From assembly GCA_903842345.1 (NCBI GenBank), contig CAIMLR010000048.1, positions 1 to 51,023 of the forward strand: 51,023 bases of DNA, in the 5' to 3' direction. This DNA is from an uncultured Myxococcales bacterium. Lineage in GTDB: Bacteria; Myxococcota_A; UBA9042. The notes beneath the pieces are model-generated. The model saw only the letters and a program-made list of their open reading frames with translations. It made no database searches and was not told where the DNA came from. A program made the position numbers and the translations under genes. Below are positions 1-7,784 of this stretch, in pieces (position 1 is the stretch's first letter; every line of letters starts with the position of its first letter).

Positions 1-141
1 GGCACATCAAGAACAACGGCCCACCGGGCTGGCAGGTCCTGGGGCGAGGCTTTGACCAGCTGCTCGCGATTGAACTGGGCTTCCTCGCCGCGAAAGAGCT
101 AGTGTGAACGGGTGGTTATGGAGATGCGATCAATCATCAGG
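1..141. repeat. Terminal inverted repeat, left copy (IS end)
   Basis: These 141 bases are an exact reverse complement of 50883-51023; the match stops abruptly at base 142. The repeat holds the 3' end of a transposase gene plus about 34 non-coding bases, so base 141 is about where the insertion sequence ends and unique DNA begins. A perfect repeat of exactly 141 bases at both contig ends is what a de Bruijn assembler with k=141 leaves when two unique flanks join the same multi-copy element. Confidence 0.95.
3..107 (+). CDS. IS4-family (IS50/Tn5-like) transposase, C-terminal fragment
   Basis: Partial gene, open at the contig edge, ending in TGA at 105-107. The 34 visible residues include PPGWQVLGRGFDQL and GFLAAKELV. 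Tn5 transposase ends with a closely similar arrangement (LWEGWEAL followed by GFLAAKDLM), which is the basis for the IS4-family call; the DDE catalytic residues lie outside the window. An identical fragment sits on the minus strand at the other end. No in-window copy is complete, so activity cannot be judged. Confidence 0.7.
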   Translation, partial: HIKNNGPPGWQVLGRGFDQLLAIELGFLAAKELV

Positions 142-185
142 CTTCAGCCCGGGGCGCTCACGGCGACATGCAACTCCATGATAAT

Positions 186-563
186 TCATGATAGTAAGGC
201 GACAGGGCCATCGGCCGTCACCGGATGTTCGAGCGGGAAGTTCAAGCAGTTCACCCAAATGGCAAATGCCCCGACCAAACCGGCAAAAACACCGCCCCGA
301 CCGGCAAAAGGCATGGCCAGCATGTCAAAAGGTCCCACCAGACCATCAAACGCACCCGCCAGACTGGCAAACGCCATGGCCCGACCGGCCGAACCATTCG
401 CCAGACCGTCGGACGCAGCCGCCAGACGGGCAAAAGCACCCACCCGACCGTCAAACGCCCCCACCAGCCCGTCAGCCGCCAGGCGGAGCGGGTCGCGTCC
501 CAGGCGTGGGTTCACGCGCGGCCAGTTGCGCGGAGCATCCGCTGCAAAAAACACGCGCATCAT
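186..563 (-). CDS. Hypothetical heptapeptide-repeat protein (125 aa)
   Basis: Not a recognised family. The frame starts MMRVFFAADAPRNWPRVNPRLG and then runs into eleven 7-residue units with approximate consensus (D/A)-G-L-V-G-A-(F/S), such as DGLVGAF, DGRVGAF, ARLAAAS, DGLANGS, ASLAGAF. Every unit corresponds to one 21-bp DNA repeat. A purine-rich GGGGAGG lies directly before two adjacent ATGs (563 and 560), giving some support for translation on this strand, but the array keeps several frames open on both strands, so coding status is uncertain. If translated, the small/hydrophobic heptads suggest a repetitive helical or membrane-seeking peptide. There is no signal peptide. It lies directly beside the IS end. 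Confidence 0.4.
   Translation of the reverse strand: MMRVFFAADAPRNWPRVNPRLGRDPLRLAADGLVGAFDGRVGAFARLAAASDGLANGSAGRAMAFASLAGAFDGLVGPFDMLAMPFAGRGGVFAGLVGAFAIWVNCLNFPLEHPVTADGPVALLS
257..487. repeat. Degenerate 21-bp tandem repeat array, 11 units
   Basis: Units begin at 257, 278, 299, 320, 341, 362, 383, 404, 425, 446 and 467 with no indels. The typical unit is GACCGGCAAAAGGCATGGCC plus A, with most variation in its second half. The period is a multiple of three and never slips, which points to selection on a 7-codon unit or to recent amplification of one. There are no unique spacers, so this is not a CRISPR array. Confidence 0.9.
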
Positions 564-844
564 CCTCCCCACAACGCATGACCGAGCGGAGCGAGCCCGC
601 TGACCCGGGCAGAAGCACGCGGCGACTGTGCAATTGAACCCGGATAGGACTGCAGAGCGGCCGGAGTCCGCCTTCAGGCGGACATCTCAACCCTACCGGG
701 TACCAAGCCTCCCCGTCATGTCTTCACGCTAACCCAGGATTTCCATCCCAAGTCCCATGACCTTCCCCCCCATCTTCCCGCTAGCCCTCCCGCCGCGCCT
801 GCGCTACGTTCAACCGGTCGTCGCGACCCGCCCGGAGCCTGACC
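564..844. other. Intergenic stretch with no recognised gene
   Basis: Between the heptad-repeat frame and the first lipoprotein gene nothing convincing is visible: open frames here are short and lack family resemblance, and no clear -35/-10 pair or terminator hairpin was found. It presumably carries the lipoprotein gene's promoter. Confidence 0.5.
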
Positions 845-2815
845 ATGACTCGCCAGAACGCCCAGCCATGCCTCGCCGTCCTGATGGTACTCGCCACCGC
901 CTGCAGTTCACCTGTCCAGCCGCAGGTCGAGGCATTCGACGCCGGTCTTGGCAAGGACATTACCTCGTCGTTTGGCACCGACGGCACGTCCAGCCTGCCA
1001 GACAGCGACACACTCACGGACGCCACGGATCTCGACGCGTCGCAGGACACGTCGCCTGTCGATGACGACGTCCTCACCATCGACGACATCCCGCCCGACG
1101 TGCAGGCCCAGCCATGTGACAACGTCACCTGCAGCGGCCACGGCGTCTGCGTCCCTCTCTACGACGAGGCCTATTGCAAGTGCGACCCCGGCTTCTATCT
1201 CATGGGCACAACGCTCTGCGCCGACGTCAAGATCCCCGGTCCCTGCAATCCCAACCCATGCGTTGAGCCCGACAAGACGTCCTGCACCGATGGCGCGGGA
1301 ACGACAGTCTGCGGCTGCGCGCCCGGCTTCTTCGACATCGGTGGCGTCTGCACCTTTGGCTCCTGCCCCAGCATCAGCGCGACAACCGGCATCATCGTCT
1401 ACGACGACACAGGCGTCGGCTTGAGCGCCGGCATGGACCCACTGGAGCCCCAGGATACCGTGCAGTTGCGCGTGGACATCGAGGTGGCAAGCGGGCAGGG
1501 CGCCATCAGCCTGGAGCTGCATCCGTACAACCTCAGCTTCAACACCGCGCGGCTGGCATGCGACGGCGTGCCGTGCCCCGGGAAGATCAAGGGGCCGCTG
1601 CTGCTGGTGCCGCTGAACCTGACCGCCGGTCCGCATTCGGTAGAACTGACCGGCACGTTCCTGACCAATCAGGCGCCGCTCAGTCTCAACGCGCGGCTGG
1701 TGGCAGATGCCGGCTGTGAGCTGCCAGGCTCGCGCTCGGGTGTGCGCATCGGCGCGCTGGGTGTCCTGGACGCCAAGGGCATGGATTGCATCGACCTCGA
1801 CCGCACGCGCGCCGTCCAGGTGACCCACGATGTGGCGGAGAAGAGTACGTCAGCCTACGGCACAGCCAACGGTTCGGCGACGCAATACCAGCCGACCGCC
1901 AGCATCGTCAACGTCGTCGCGCAGTGCTTCTCGCGCAAGACCGACAGCGCGCTCTACCTTGCCGGTGACCCGCTGGGCGTGCTGCCGTGGGCGGTGGACA
2001 ACGACCTGGTGATTGAGCGCTATGACGCCCAGCCGCAGCCGGGGGATGTGCCGTCCGCGGTACTGCAGATTGGCACCGACACCGTGACCTCCAACCAGGG
2101 TATCGCGGTTTTTCATGGCTCCAAGCCGGACGTGCCGGGGACGCATTTCGGCATTCCCAACAGCGCGCCGTTTGGTTTCTCCGCTGGCCACGTGCGGCTG
2201 GACGAACTCGTGCCGCCGGGCAAGTCAGTCTGGCTGCGGTTTGTCGCGCTGGATTATGGTTCCGTCGGTCGGCTCACGCGGCTCTACGTCATCGCCGTGC
2301 CGCATAGCCAGGAGCCGCCGCGCTGCATCGACAACAGCCAATGCCCCGACGGTAAAGGTGGCACGCTCGCGGGATGCATCGACGGTCAATGCCTCGGCGC
2401 CACATGCCCCGCAGGCACCTGCCCCAGCAACCAATTCTGCGTCGGCGGCTTCTGTACCTCGCGCTGCGACCAGGGCGGCGGCACTTGCGCCAGTGGCCTG
2501 ACCTGCAAAGTCCGCGGCTGCGTGGCCCCCGGCGCGCCCGGCGTGTGCGACGCAGCGCAGCAGGACCAGGACTGCCCGCAAGGCCAAACCTGCCTCGCTG
2601 GCCGCTGCGAAACCGGCTGTCACCACCCGCGCAAACAGGATCAGACCTACAGCATCGACCCGACCTTCTGCGCCGGCAACAGCCCGGCATTGTGTCCGCA
2701 TTGCCCCGACCCCAAGCAGGGCTGCTGGAACAACGTGTGCAGCGAGTGCGAGGTCGACGCGGCATGTGGCGCGGGCCTGATCTGCGTGGACCGGAAGTGC
2801 GTCGTGGCGTGGTAG
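845..2815 (+). CDS. EGF-like, cysteine-rich surface lipoprotein (656 aa)
   Basis: An exported lipoprotein: residues 1-19 are a signal peptide with a hydrophobic core and the sequence LATAC, making Cys20 the lipidation site. An Asp/Ser/Thr-rich low-complexity linker (about 28-85) follows, typical of myxobacterial lipoproteins. Two EGF-like modules (about 91-126 and 133-168; CSGHGVCVPLYDEAYCKC, then CGCAPGFF) precede a roughly 330-residue beta-rich region of unknown fold. The last 170 residues are short Cys-rich repeats of the CxxxQCPDG / CPSNQFCVGGFC / CPQGQTCLAGRC type. There is no catalytic motif; a role in adhesion or extracellular binding is inferred from architecture only. It stands alone and is followed by a convergent methyltransferase gene. 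Confidence 0.85.
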   Translation: MTRQNAQPCLAVLMVLATACSSPVQPQVEAFDAGLGKDITSSFGTDGTSSLPDSDTLTDATDLDASQDTSPVDDDVLTIDDIPPDVQAQPCDNVTCSGHGVCVPLYDEAYCKCDPGFYLMGTTLCADVKIPGPCNPNPCVEPDKTSCTDGAGTTVCGCAPGFFDIGGVCTFGSCPSISATTGIIVYDDTGVGLSAGMDPLEPQDTVQLRVDIEVASGQGAISLELHPYNLSFNTARLACDGVPCPGKIKGPLLLVPLNLTAGPHSVELTGTFLTNQAPLSLNARLVADAGCELPGSRSGVRIGALGVLDAKGMDCIDLDRTRAVQVTHDVAEKSTSAYGTANGSATQYQPTASIVNVVAQCFSRKTDSALYLAGDPLGVLPWAVDNDLVIERYDAQPQPGDVPSAVLQIGTDTVTSNQGIAVFHGSKPDVPGTHFGIPNSAPFGFSAGHVRLDELVPPGKSVWLRFVALDYGSVGRLTRLYVIAVPHSQEPPRCIDNSQCPDGKGGTLAGCIDGQCLGATCPAGTCPSNQFCVGGFCTSRCDQGGGTCASGLTCKVRGCVAPGAPGVCDAAQQDQDCPQGQTCLAGRCETGCHHPRKQDQTYSIDPTFCAGNSPALCPHCPDPKQGCWNNVCSECEVDAACGAGLICVDRKCVVAW

Positions 2816-2849
2816 GCAAGGGGCGCGAAAGAGCTCGTCACCCGCAGTG

Positions 2850-3878
2850 CTATGCCACTTCCAGCAGGACTGCCTTCATCCGACCCGCCGGAAAATCCAC
2901 CGGCTGCGGCATTGTCCGCTCCTTGACCGCCACGCGCCTGCCCAGCCGCAGCCCATCGGCAAGCACCTGCTGGAACCGCCGCGCATCCACGCCCGCGTGG
3001 TTGATGCACGCCAGCACCCGCCCGCCTGGCGCCAGCACCGCCAACGCCGCCGCCAGCAGCATCGGATAGTCGCGCGCCGCCTGGAAGCGCTTGCCGTCAA
3101 CCTGCGCATAGCTCGGCGGATCCAGCACCACGACGTCAAAGCGGTCGCCGCGCCGCGCCAGCTTGGGCAGCCACGCCAGCACATCGCCGCGAATCAGGTC
3201 GTGCTGCTTGGCATCGACAAACCCATTGAGCAGAAAATTGCCCCGCGCCTGCGCAAGCGCCGGCTGCGCCGCGTCAATGCTCACCGTCTGCCGCGCGCCG
3301 CCGACCGCCGCCGCCACCGAGAACGCGCACGTGTAGGCAAACGTGTTGAGCACGCGCAGGTCGCGCGCATGATCCCGCAGCCACAGCCGATTGGCGCGCT
3401 GGTCCAGGTAGATCCCCGTCCCCAGTCCCTGATTCAGCTGCACGCCAATCCGCACGCCATTCTCCAGGATCGTCAGCGGCTCCGTCAGCGCCTGGCCATA
3501 GACCGGTGCGCCCGGCGTCAGCCCCGCCTGCTTCGCGTCCACAAGCGTATTGGCCTGCCGCGGCCGCACCTTCAGGTACACCGCGCGTGCATTCAACTGC
3601 TTGCCGACGTGCGCGGCAATCCGCGTCCCCAGCGCCACCGCCTGCGCCGCACTCTGCGGGTCCTGCGGGTTCACGTCCGCCAGCAGGGATAGCACCCAGT
3701 CCGTGTCATAGCGGTCCAGCGTCAGGCCACCAGTCTCGTCGTCCAGCAGCCGATACGCATTCGTGTCCACCTGCGCCCGCAGCCCGGCGAGCCGCGTCTG
3801 CGCGGCGGTGAGGGCGAGGTCAAGCTGCGGCGGATCAAAGTCGAGCATGGCCGGAGTGTCGCCCGTACGTGGGGCCAT
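2850..3878 (-). CDS. Class I SAM-dependent rRNA methyltransferase (RlmI/RlmK-like), 342 aa
   Basis: A methyltransferase of the family that methylates 23S rRNA (RlmI makes m5C1962; the exact target here is unknown). Visible features are the LNQGLGTGIYLDQRANR segment before the Rossmann domain, VLNTFAYTCAFSVAAA as motif I, and VVLDPPSYA as the DPPxY catalytic motif, followed by VLACINHAGVD. It is shorter than RlmI (about 396 aa) and lacks the N-terminal PUA domain. It is the third gene of a minus-strand operon, starting about 12 bases after the NnrS-like gene. The start is uncertain: TTG 3884, ATG 3878 and ATG 3848 are in frame and none has a good ribosome-binding site. Confidence 0.88.
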   Translation of the reverse strand: MAPRTGDTPAMLDFDPPQLDLALTAAQTRLAGLRAQVDTNAYRLLDDETGGLTLDRYDTDWVLSLLADVNPQDPQSAAQAVALGTRIAAHVGKQLNARAVYLKVRPRQANTLVDAKQAGLTPGAPVYGQALTEPLTILENGVRIGVQLNQGLGTGIYLDQRANRLWLRDHARDLRVLNTFAYTCAFSVAAAVGGARQTVSIDAAQPALAQARGNFLLNGFVDAKQHDLIRGDVLAWLPKLARRGDRFDVVVLDPPSYAQVDGKRFQAARDYPMLLAAALAVLAPGGRVLACINHAGVDARRFQQVLADGLRLGRRVAVKERTMPQPVDFPAGRMKAVLLEVA

Positions 3879-3890
3879 GGGCAAGAGGTG

Positions 3891-5156
3891 TCAGCGCGGC
3901 CGCGCCCGCAGCACCGTGCCCAGCAGCGCCGCCGCCAGCAGCGCGCCAGTCGCCATCAGCAGCAGCCCCGTCACGCGCGCCAGCCCATCCATGCCCGTGG
4001 CGATGGCCAGCACGCCGCTTGCCAACGTCGCCGCGTGGACGCGCAGGTTCCAGGTGACCTGGCGGTCAGTCAGAAGCTGCTTCATCGGCGGCACATCCGC
4101 CAGCCCCGCCACCGCGGCGAACCGGTGAAACCATACAAGGAATGGCACGATGCGCGTCAGCATCCCGTGGACCATCGCGCCCGCCCAGCCGATAATCGCC
4201 AGCCACGCAAACAGCAGCGGCGCGGGTTGCCAGTCGGTCAGCCACGCCGCGAGCGCCGCCAGCAGCGTCAACGGCGCACAGGCCAGCGCCAGCCACCAGA
4301 ACTGCAGGGTCGGATCGCGGCGCCGCCGACGGCGCTGGAGCAGCAGACGCCCGAGCATCAGCGGATGAACAAGCCAGATCGCCAGCGCGGCGGGCAGGGC
4401 GGCCAGCAGCACGGCCCACAGCGGCAGATGCAGGAGCGCGAGCACCGCCGCCAGCAGCACCGCAAGCGGTACCAGCAGCGCCAACGGCCGGGTCAGGCGC
4501 GGCAAAAAGGGCTGCGTGAGGTAGAACATCGGCACGACCTGCCACGCCACCGCCATCGTCAGCCCGCCAACCCAGCCCACCAGTCCGAGCGCGATGTGCA
4601 TCGCCAGCCAGACGCCGCGCGCTTCCGGCAACGCGCCGGTCGCATGTCCCCACGCCAGCCGCAGCCCCACGAGCGCCAGCACGAGCAGGCACCCGAGCGC
4701 GCCGCGCATCCCCGTCCGCGTGTCGCCCCCTCCTTGCGCGCGGATCAGCGCCACGCCCATCGGCAGCAGAAATCCCGTCAGCGCCAGCGCCAGCAGCGAT
4801 GCGCCAGTCACCAGCAGCGGGGGCACACCCAGCAACAGCCCGGCGACGAGCCCCGCCGTCCCCAGCGCCAGCGCGGCCGCCACCGCATAGGCGAGCCGAA
4901 TCACCGGCACCGGCGTCCCGACAACCACCGGCACCATCTGGTACATCGACCCCAGCATCGCCGGTGCCAGCAGCCCCAGCGTCCCCAGATGCGTCCAGGC
5001 AATCGTCTGCGGCAGCCAGTGGGTCACCAGCAGCAGGCTGCCCTGCCACGCCAGCAGCGCGCCCGCCGCCACAAGCGCCAGCGGAATCAGCGCATAGAAG
5101 CTCAACGGCACCGTCAGCGGCGGCGCCTGGTCCGTGGACAGCCCGCGTGTATTCAT
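3891..5156 (-). CDS. NnrS-like polytopic membrane protein (421 aa, about 12 TM)
   Basis: Nearly the whole protein is hydrophobic, with about twelve transmembrane segments. His-containing helices such as THWLPQTIAWTHLGTLGLLAPAMLGSMYQMVPVVVG and MVHGMLTRIVPFLVWFHRF resemble the heme/copper-linked NnrS family and related cbb3 subunit-I-like proteins, in which conserved His residues ligate metal. NnrS proteins protect against nitrosative stress. The start codon overlaps the stop of the TetR-DUF2249 gene (ATGA), so the two are translationally coupled. With the DUF2249 domains and the divergent hemerythrin this supports an NO/redox role, but the exact subfamily and any metal binding are inferred from motifs only. 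Confidence 0.78.
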   Translation of the reverse strand: MNTRGLSTDQAPPLTVPLSFYALIPLALVAAGALLAWQGSLLLVTHWLPQTIAWTHLGTLGLLAPAMLGSMYQMVPVVVGTPVPVIRLAYAVAAALALGTAGLVAGLLLGVPPLLVTGASLLALALTGFLLPMGVALIRAQGGGDTRTGMRGALGCLLVLALVGLRLAWGHATGALPEARGVWLAMHIALGLVGWVGGLTMAVAWQVVPMFYLTQPFLPRLTRPLALLVPLAVLLAAVLALLHLPLWAVLLAALPAALAIWLVHPLMLGRLLLQRRRRRRDPTLQFWWLALACAPLTLLAALAAWLTDWQPAPLLFAWLAIIGWAGAMVHGMLTRIVPFLVWFHRFAAVAGLADVPPMKQLLTDRQVTWNLRVHAATLASGVLAIATGMDGLARVTGLLLMATGALLAAALLGTVLRARPR

Positions 5157-6235
5157 GAGGCCGCCTCGACCCGCACGATCGCCGAGCCATCGGCAAGCTC
5201 AGCAACCTGCACCGCATGCCCGCGCGCTTGCAACTGCGGCAATGCCAGCCGTGGATTGCGCGGCAAGTGCGCCAGCAGCGCCGTATGTGGTCGCAGCCGC
5301 GCAGCGTGGGTCAGCAGCTGCTCCAGCGGTTCAGGCGGCTCCAGGTCGCGCAGATCCAGGCACGGCAGCGCGCTGTCAACAATCACGACGAGGCTCCACA
5401 GGCCATTGGGCCCCGCGTGCGCCGTCACGCGATGGCCGCGCCCAGTCAGCAGGGCCACCAGCGGTTTGGGCTGAAACGGCGCCGTCACCACCACCGCGGA
5501 CGTCGGCGCCAGCGTCGCGATTACCGCCAGCACGTCCACCAGCGGATCCACGCCGCGCGCAAGGATCGGCCGCACATCAAGCGCCAGCACCCCACACCTC
5601 AGCACCGGCATCTCCACCTGCGGCGCCTCCTGCGCGTCCGTTGTCTCCAACGCCGCCCGCCACAGCGCCGCGACCGGCCCCAGCCGCTCGCGCATCGGCC
5701 GCGGTGCTTGCTCACCCGCCAGCAGCCCTTGCAGCGCCAGACCCTGCACCATCCCGACAAACAGCGTCGCCGCCGCCTCCGGCTGCACCGCCTGCCGCAC
5801 CGCGCCATCGCGCCGGGCATCGCCCACCAACGTCGTCACGAGCGTGTGCTGCATTGTCACCAGATGCTGAACCGCGAGCCGCAGCTCCGGCGCCTCAAAG
5901 GCCAGGTCGGCGAACAGCAGCCGCGGCAGTCCCGGGTGCAGATCGACAAAATCCGCCAGCAAACTTGCCACGGCAAGGCACCGTTCAAGCGGCGGCATCG
6001 GCTGGGCGAGCAGGTGCGTCAGCTTCATGCTCAGCGCCAGCCGCGCCTCCTGCGCCACGGCCAGCAGCAACGCCTCGCGCGACTGGAAATGCCGGAACAG
6101 CGCCGGCTGGGTCACGCCCACGCGCTCGGCAATGTGCCGCGTCGTCAGGCGCTCCAGCGGGGTCGTCGCCAGCAGGTCAAGCACCGCAGTCAGGATCTGT
6201 TCGCGGCGCGGCAGATTGTGCAGGGGCAGGGTCAT
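5153..6235 (-). CDS. TetR-family regulator fused to two DUF2249 domains (360 aa)
   Basis: Residues about 5-55 form a TetR helix-turn-helix (REQILTAVLDLL...LTTRHIAERVGVTQPALFRHFQSREALLLAV), followed by an all-helical ligand domain to about 200. The C-terminal third carries two DUF2249-like modules: one opening VLALDVRPI...DPLVDVL with APFQPKPLVALL, and one opening CLDLRDLEPPEPLEQLL with RNPRLALPQLQARGHAV. DUF2249 proteins usually stand alone beside hemerythrin and NO-metabolism genes, so a direct fusion to a repressor is unusual. Start chosen at ATG 6235 because GGAG lies 7-8 bases upstream; a GTG at 6268 would add 11 residues without a good site. It probably represses itself and the divergent hemerythrin through the palindrome at 6286-6307. 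Confidence 0.85.
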   Translation of the reverse strand: MTLPLHNLPRREQILTAVLDLLATTPLERLTTRHIAERVGVTQPALFRHFQSREALLLAVAQEARLALSMKLTHLLAQPMPPLERCLAVASLLADFVDLHPGLPRLLFADLAFEAPELRLAVQHLVTMQHTLVTTLVGDARRDGAVRQAVQPEAAATLFVGMVQGLALQGLLAGEQAPRPMRERLGPVAALWRAALETTDAQEAPQVEMPVLRCGVLALDVRPILARGVDPLVDVLAVIATLAPTSAVVVTAPFQPKPLVALLTGRGHRVTAHAGPNGLWSLVVIVDSALPCLDLRDLEPPEPLEQLLTHAARLRPHTALLAHLPRNPRLALPQLQARGHAVQVAELADGSAIVRVEAAS

Positions 6236-6285
6236 GAGCAGCTCCGGATGGACGTGCGGGGCGAGCACTTGCCTCCGCTGCGCAC

Positions 6286-6307
6286 GATGTTATCATCTGA
6301 TAACATC
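6286..6307. promoter_or_regulatory. Perfect palindromic operator, probable TetR-DUF2249 binding site
   Basis: GATGTTATCA, a 2-base spacer TC, then the exact inverted copy TGATAACATC. It lies in the divergent interval between the TetR-family gene (start 6235) and the hemerythrin gene (start 6347). Toward the hemerythrin, TTGCCT (6269-6274) and TATCAT (6291-6296), 16 bases apart, form a plausible sigma-70 promoter whose -10 falls inside the palindrome, so binding would block transcription. Confidence 0.8.
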
Positions 6308-6346
6308 CCCCGCCAGTCCGGCGGGCTGGCAAAAACGGAGATGCAG

Positions 6347-6784
6347 ATGGCAACGACGAGCGAATTTCTGGGACAGGATCATGCGGCATGCGACACGCTG
6401 TGGGCGGACGTGGAGAGCAGCGCGGATGCAGGCAACCTCGCGGAGACGCGGGCGCGGTTCGCTGCGTTTGAGCGGGCGATGCAGCGGCACTTCGCGTTTG
6501 AGGAGGAATCGCTCTTTGCGGCGCTGGACAACGCGACGGGGATGCATGGCGTCGGTCCGACGGCGGTGATGCGGATGGAGCACGAGCAGATGCGCCGCGT
6601 CCTGCACACGATGGCCGGCGCGCTGGCGTCAGGCGACACGCAGGGGCTGATGGACCACGGCGATACGCTCCTGATGCTCATCCAGCAGCACAATATGAAG
6701 GAGGAGCACATCGTCTACCCGCTGGCGGATGCGCGGCTCGCGGGCGAGTGGGCGGCGTTGCAGGCGAAGTGGCCGGTCGCGTAG
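6347..6784 (+). CDS. Hemerythrin domain protein (145 aa)
   Basis: A single hemerythrin HHE four-helix bundle with the His/Glu residues expected for a non-heme di-iron site: QDHAACD, MQRHFAFEEESLF, MRMEHEQMRR and IQQHNMKEEHIVYP. Such proteins bind O2 or NO or protect/repair iron centres; cytosolic location is inferred from the lack of a signal peptide. Start taken as ATG 6347, because GGAG at 6337-6340 is 6 bases upstream; an ATG at 6341 abuts the GGAG. It is transcribed divergently from the TetR-DUF2249/NnrS-like operon across a perfect palindrome, so it is a likely target of that regulator. Confidence 0.9.
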   Translation: MATTSEFLGQDHAACDTLWADVESSADAGNLAETRARFAAFERAMQRHFAFEEESLFAALDNATGMHGVGPTAVMRMEHEQMRRVLHTMAGALASGDTQGLMDHGDTLLMLIQQHNMKEEHIVYPLADARLAGEWAALQAKWPVA

Positions 6785-6887
6785 AACCGAGGGTTGAACG
6801 CGGAACTTGCCCTGTCCCCGCCGGACGTGCAGCATGCAAGCCCGTTCGTGCCGCTCTCGGCAAACTCCCGGCGGCAACGAGCAACGC

Positions 6888-7727
6888 ATGCGCACACCCA
6901 GCGGCCTGATTTCCCTCCTGGATCAAGGCATCATTGACCAGGTCGTCCGCCCGCTGATGAGCGGCAAGGAGGCACAGGTCTACCTTGTCGTCTCCGATGG
7001 CGAGGAGCGCGTCGCCAAGGTCTACAAGGACGCGGAACACCGGTCGTTCAAGCACCGCGCCGACTACACGGAAGGCCGCCGCTCCAAGAGCTCGCGCGAC
7101 GAGCGGGCGATGAAGAAAGGCAGCAAGCACGGCAAGGCGCAGGAAGAAGAGGCCTGGCGGTGCGCGGAAGTCGACATGATCTACCGGCTGCGCGATGCCG
7201 GCGTGCGCGTGCCAGTGCCGTACCATTTTCTCGACGGCGTGCTGGTGATGGAGCTGGTGAAGGATGCCGACGGCAATCCGGCGCCGCGCTTGGGTGAAGT
7301 CGCGATGGACGTGCCAACGGCGCAGAAGACGTTCGATTTCCTCCTGCGCGAGGTCGTGAAGATGCTGTGCGCGGGCGTTGTGCACGGCGATCTGTCCGAC
7401 TTCAACGTGCTCATGGGCGCGGATGGGCCGGTCATCATCGATTTTCCGCAGTCGCTCGACGCAGCTGGCAACCAGAACGCGCGGGAGATCCTGCTGCGGG
7501 ACGTCGGCAACCTGAACCGCTTCCTGCTCGGCCATGGCGCGCCGGAGGATCAGCCGCTCAAGCACGGCGCGGAGATGTGGGAAAAATACGCGCGCGGCGA
7601 ACTGCGCCCGGATTCGACGCTGACGGGCAAGCACCAGGGCTCGGAGACGCGCGTGGACCTGCGCGGGCTGATTCGCGAACTGGAAGCGGACGAAGCGGAC
7701 GAGATGCGCCGGCGCGGCGGCCGGTAG
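6888..7727 (+). CDS. RIO-family serine protein kinase (279 aa)
   Basis: An atypical protein kinase of the RIO1 type. Motifs in order: GLISLLDQGIIDQVVRPLMSGKEAQVYLV (nucleotide-binding strands), RVAKVYK (ATP-anchoring Lys), a Lys/Arg-rich RIO loop (GRRSKSSRDERAMKKGSK), VVHGDLSDFNVLM (catalytic loop with HGD for HRD) and VIIDFPQ (metal-binding Asp). Bacterial members have no settled function, while eukaryotic and archaeal members act in ribosome assembly. Start at ATG 6888 is preferred because the family usually begins here; an upstream in-frame ATG exists. It is monocistronic and convergent with the next gene. Confidence 0.88.
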   Translation: MRTPSGLISLLDQGIIDQVVRPLMSGKEAQVYLVVSDGEERVAKVYKDAEHRSFKHRADYTEGRRSKSSRDERAMKKGSKHGKAQEEEAWRCAEVDMIYRLRDAGVRVPVPYHFLDGVLVMELVKDADGNPAPRLGEVAMDVPTAQKTFDFLLREVVKMLCAGVVHGDLSDFNVLMGADGPVIIDFPQSLDAAGNQNAREILLRDVGNLNRFLLGHGAPEDQPLKHGAEMWEKYARGELRPDSTLTGKHQGSETRVDLRGLIRELEADEADEMRRRGGR

Positions 7728-7732
7728 CCCAG

Positions 7733-7761
7733 GGACCGGGAATTCGCAGAACTCCCGACCC
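7733..7761. terminator. Hairpin between convergent genes, possible bidirectional terminator
   Basis: CGGGAATTC (7737-7745) pairs with GAACTCCCG (7749-7757) around a 3-base loop with one mismatch, and flanking GGG/CCC can extend the stem. There is no T-run on either strand, so it is not a canonical intrinsic terminator. It sits in the 57 bases between the stops of the RIO kinase and the old-yellow-enzyme gene. Confidence 0.4.
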
Positions 7762-7784
7762 CTGAGCCGATGCCGGTTGCCGGG

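Noticed and set aside
257-487. Possible CRISPR array
   Set aside because: Repeats are contiguous with no spacers and are degenerate in a codon-like manner; no cas genes are present.
3888-5474. A 528-codon Arg/Gln/His-rich frame opposite the NnrS-like gene
   Set aside because: Antisense artefact of a Leu/Ala-rich membrane protein gene.
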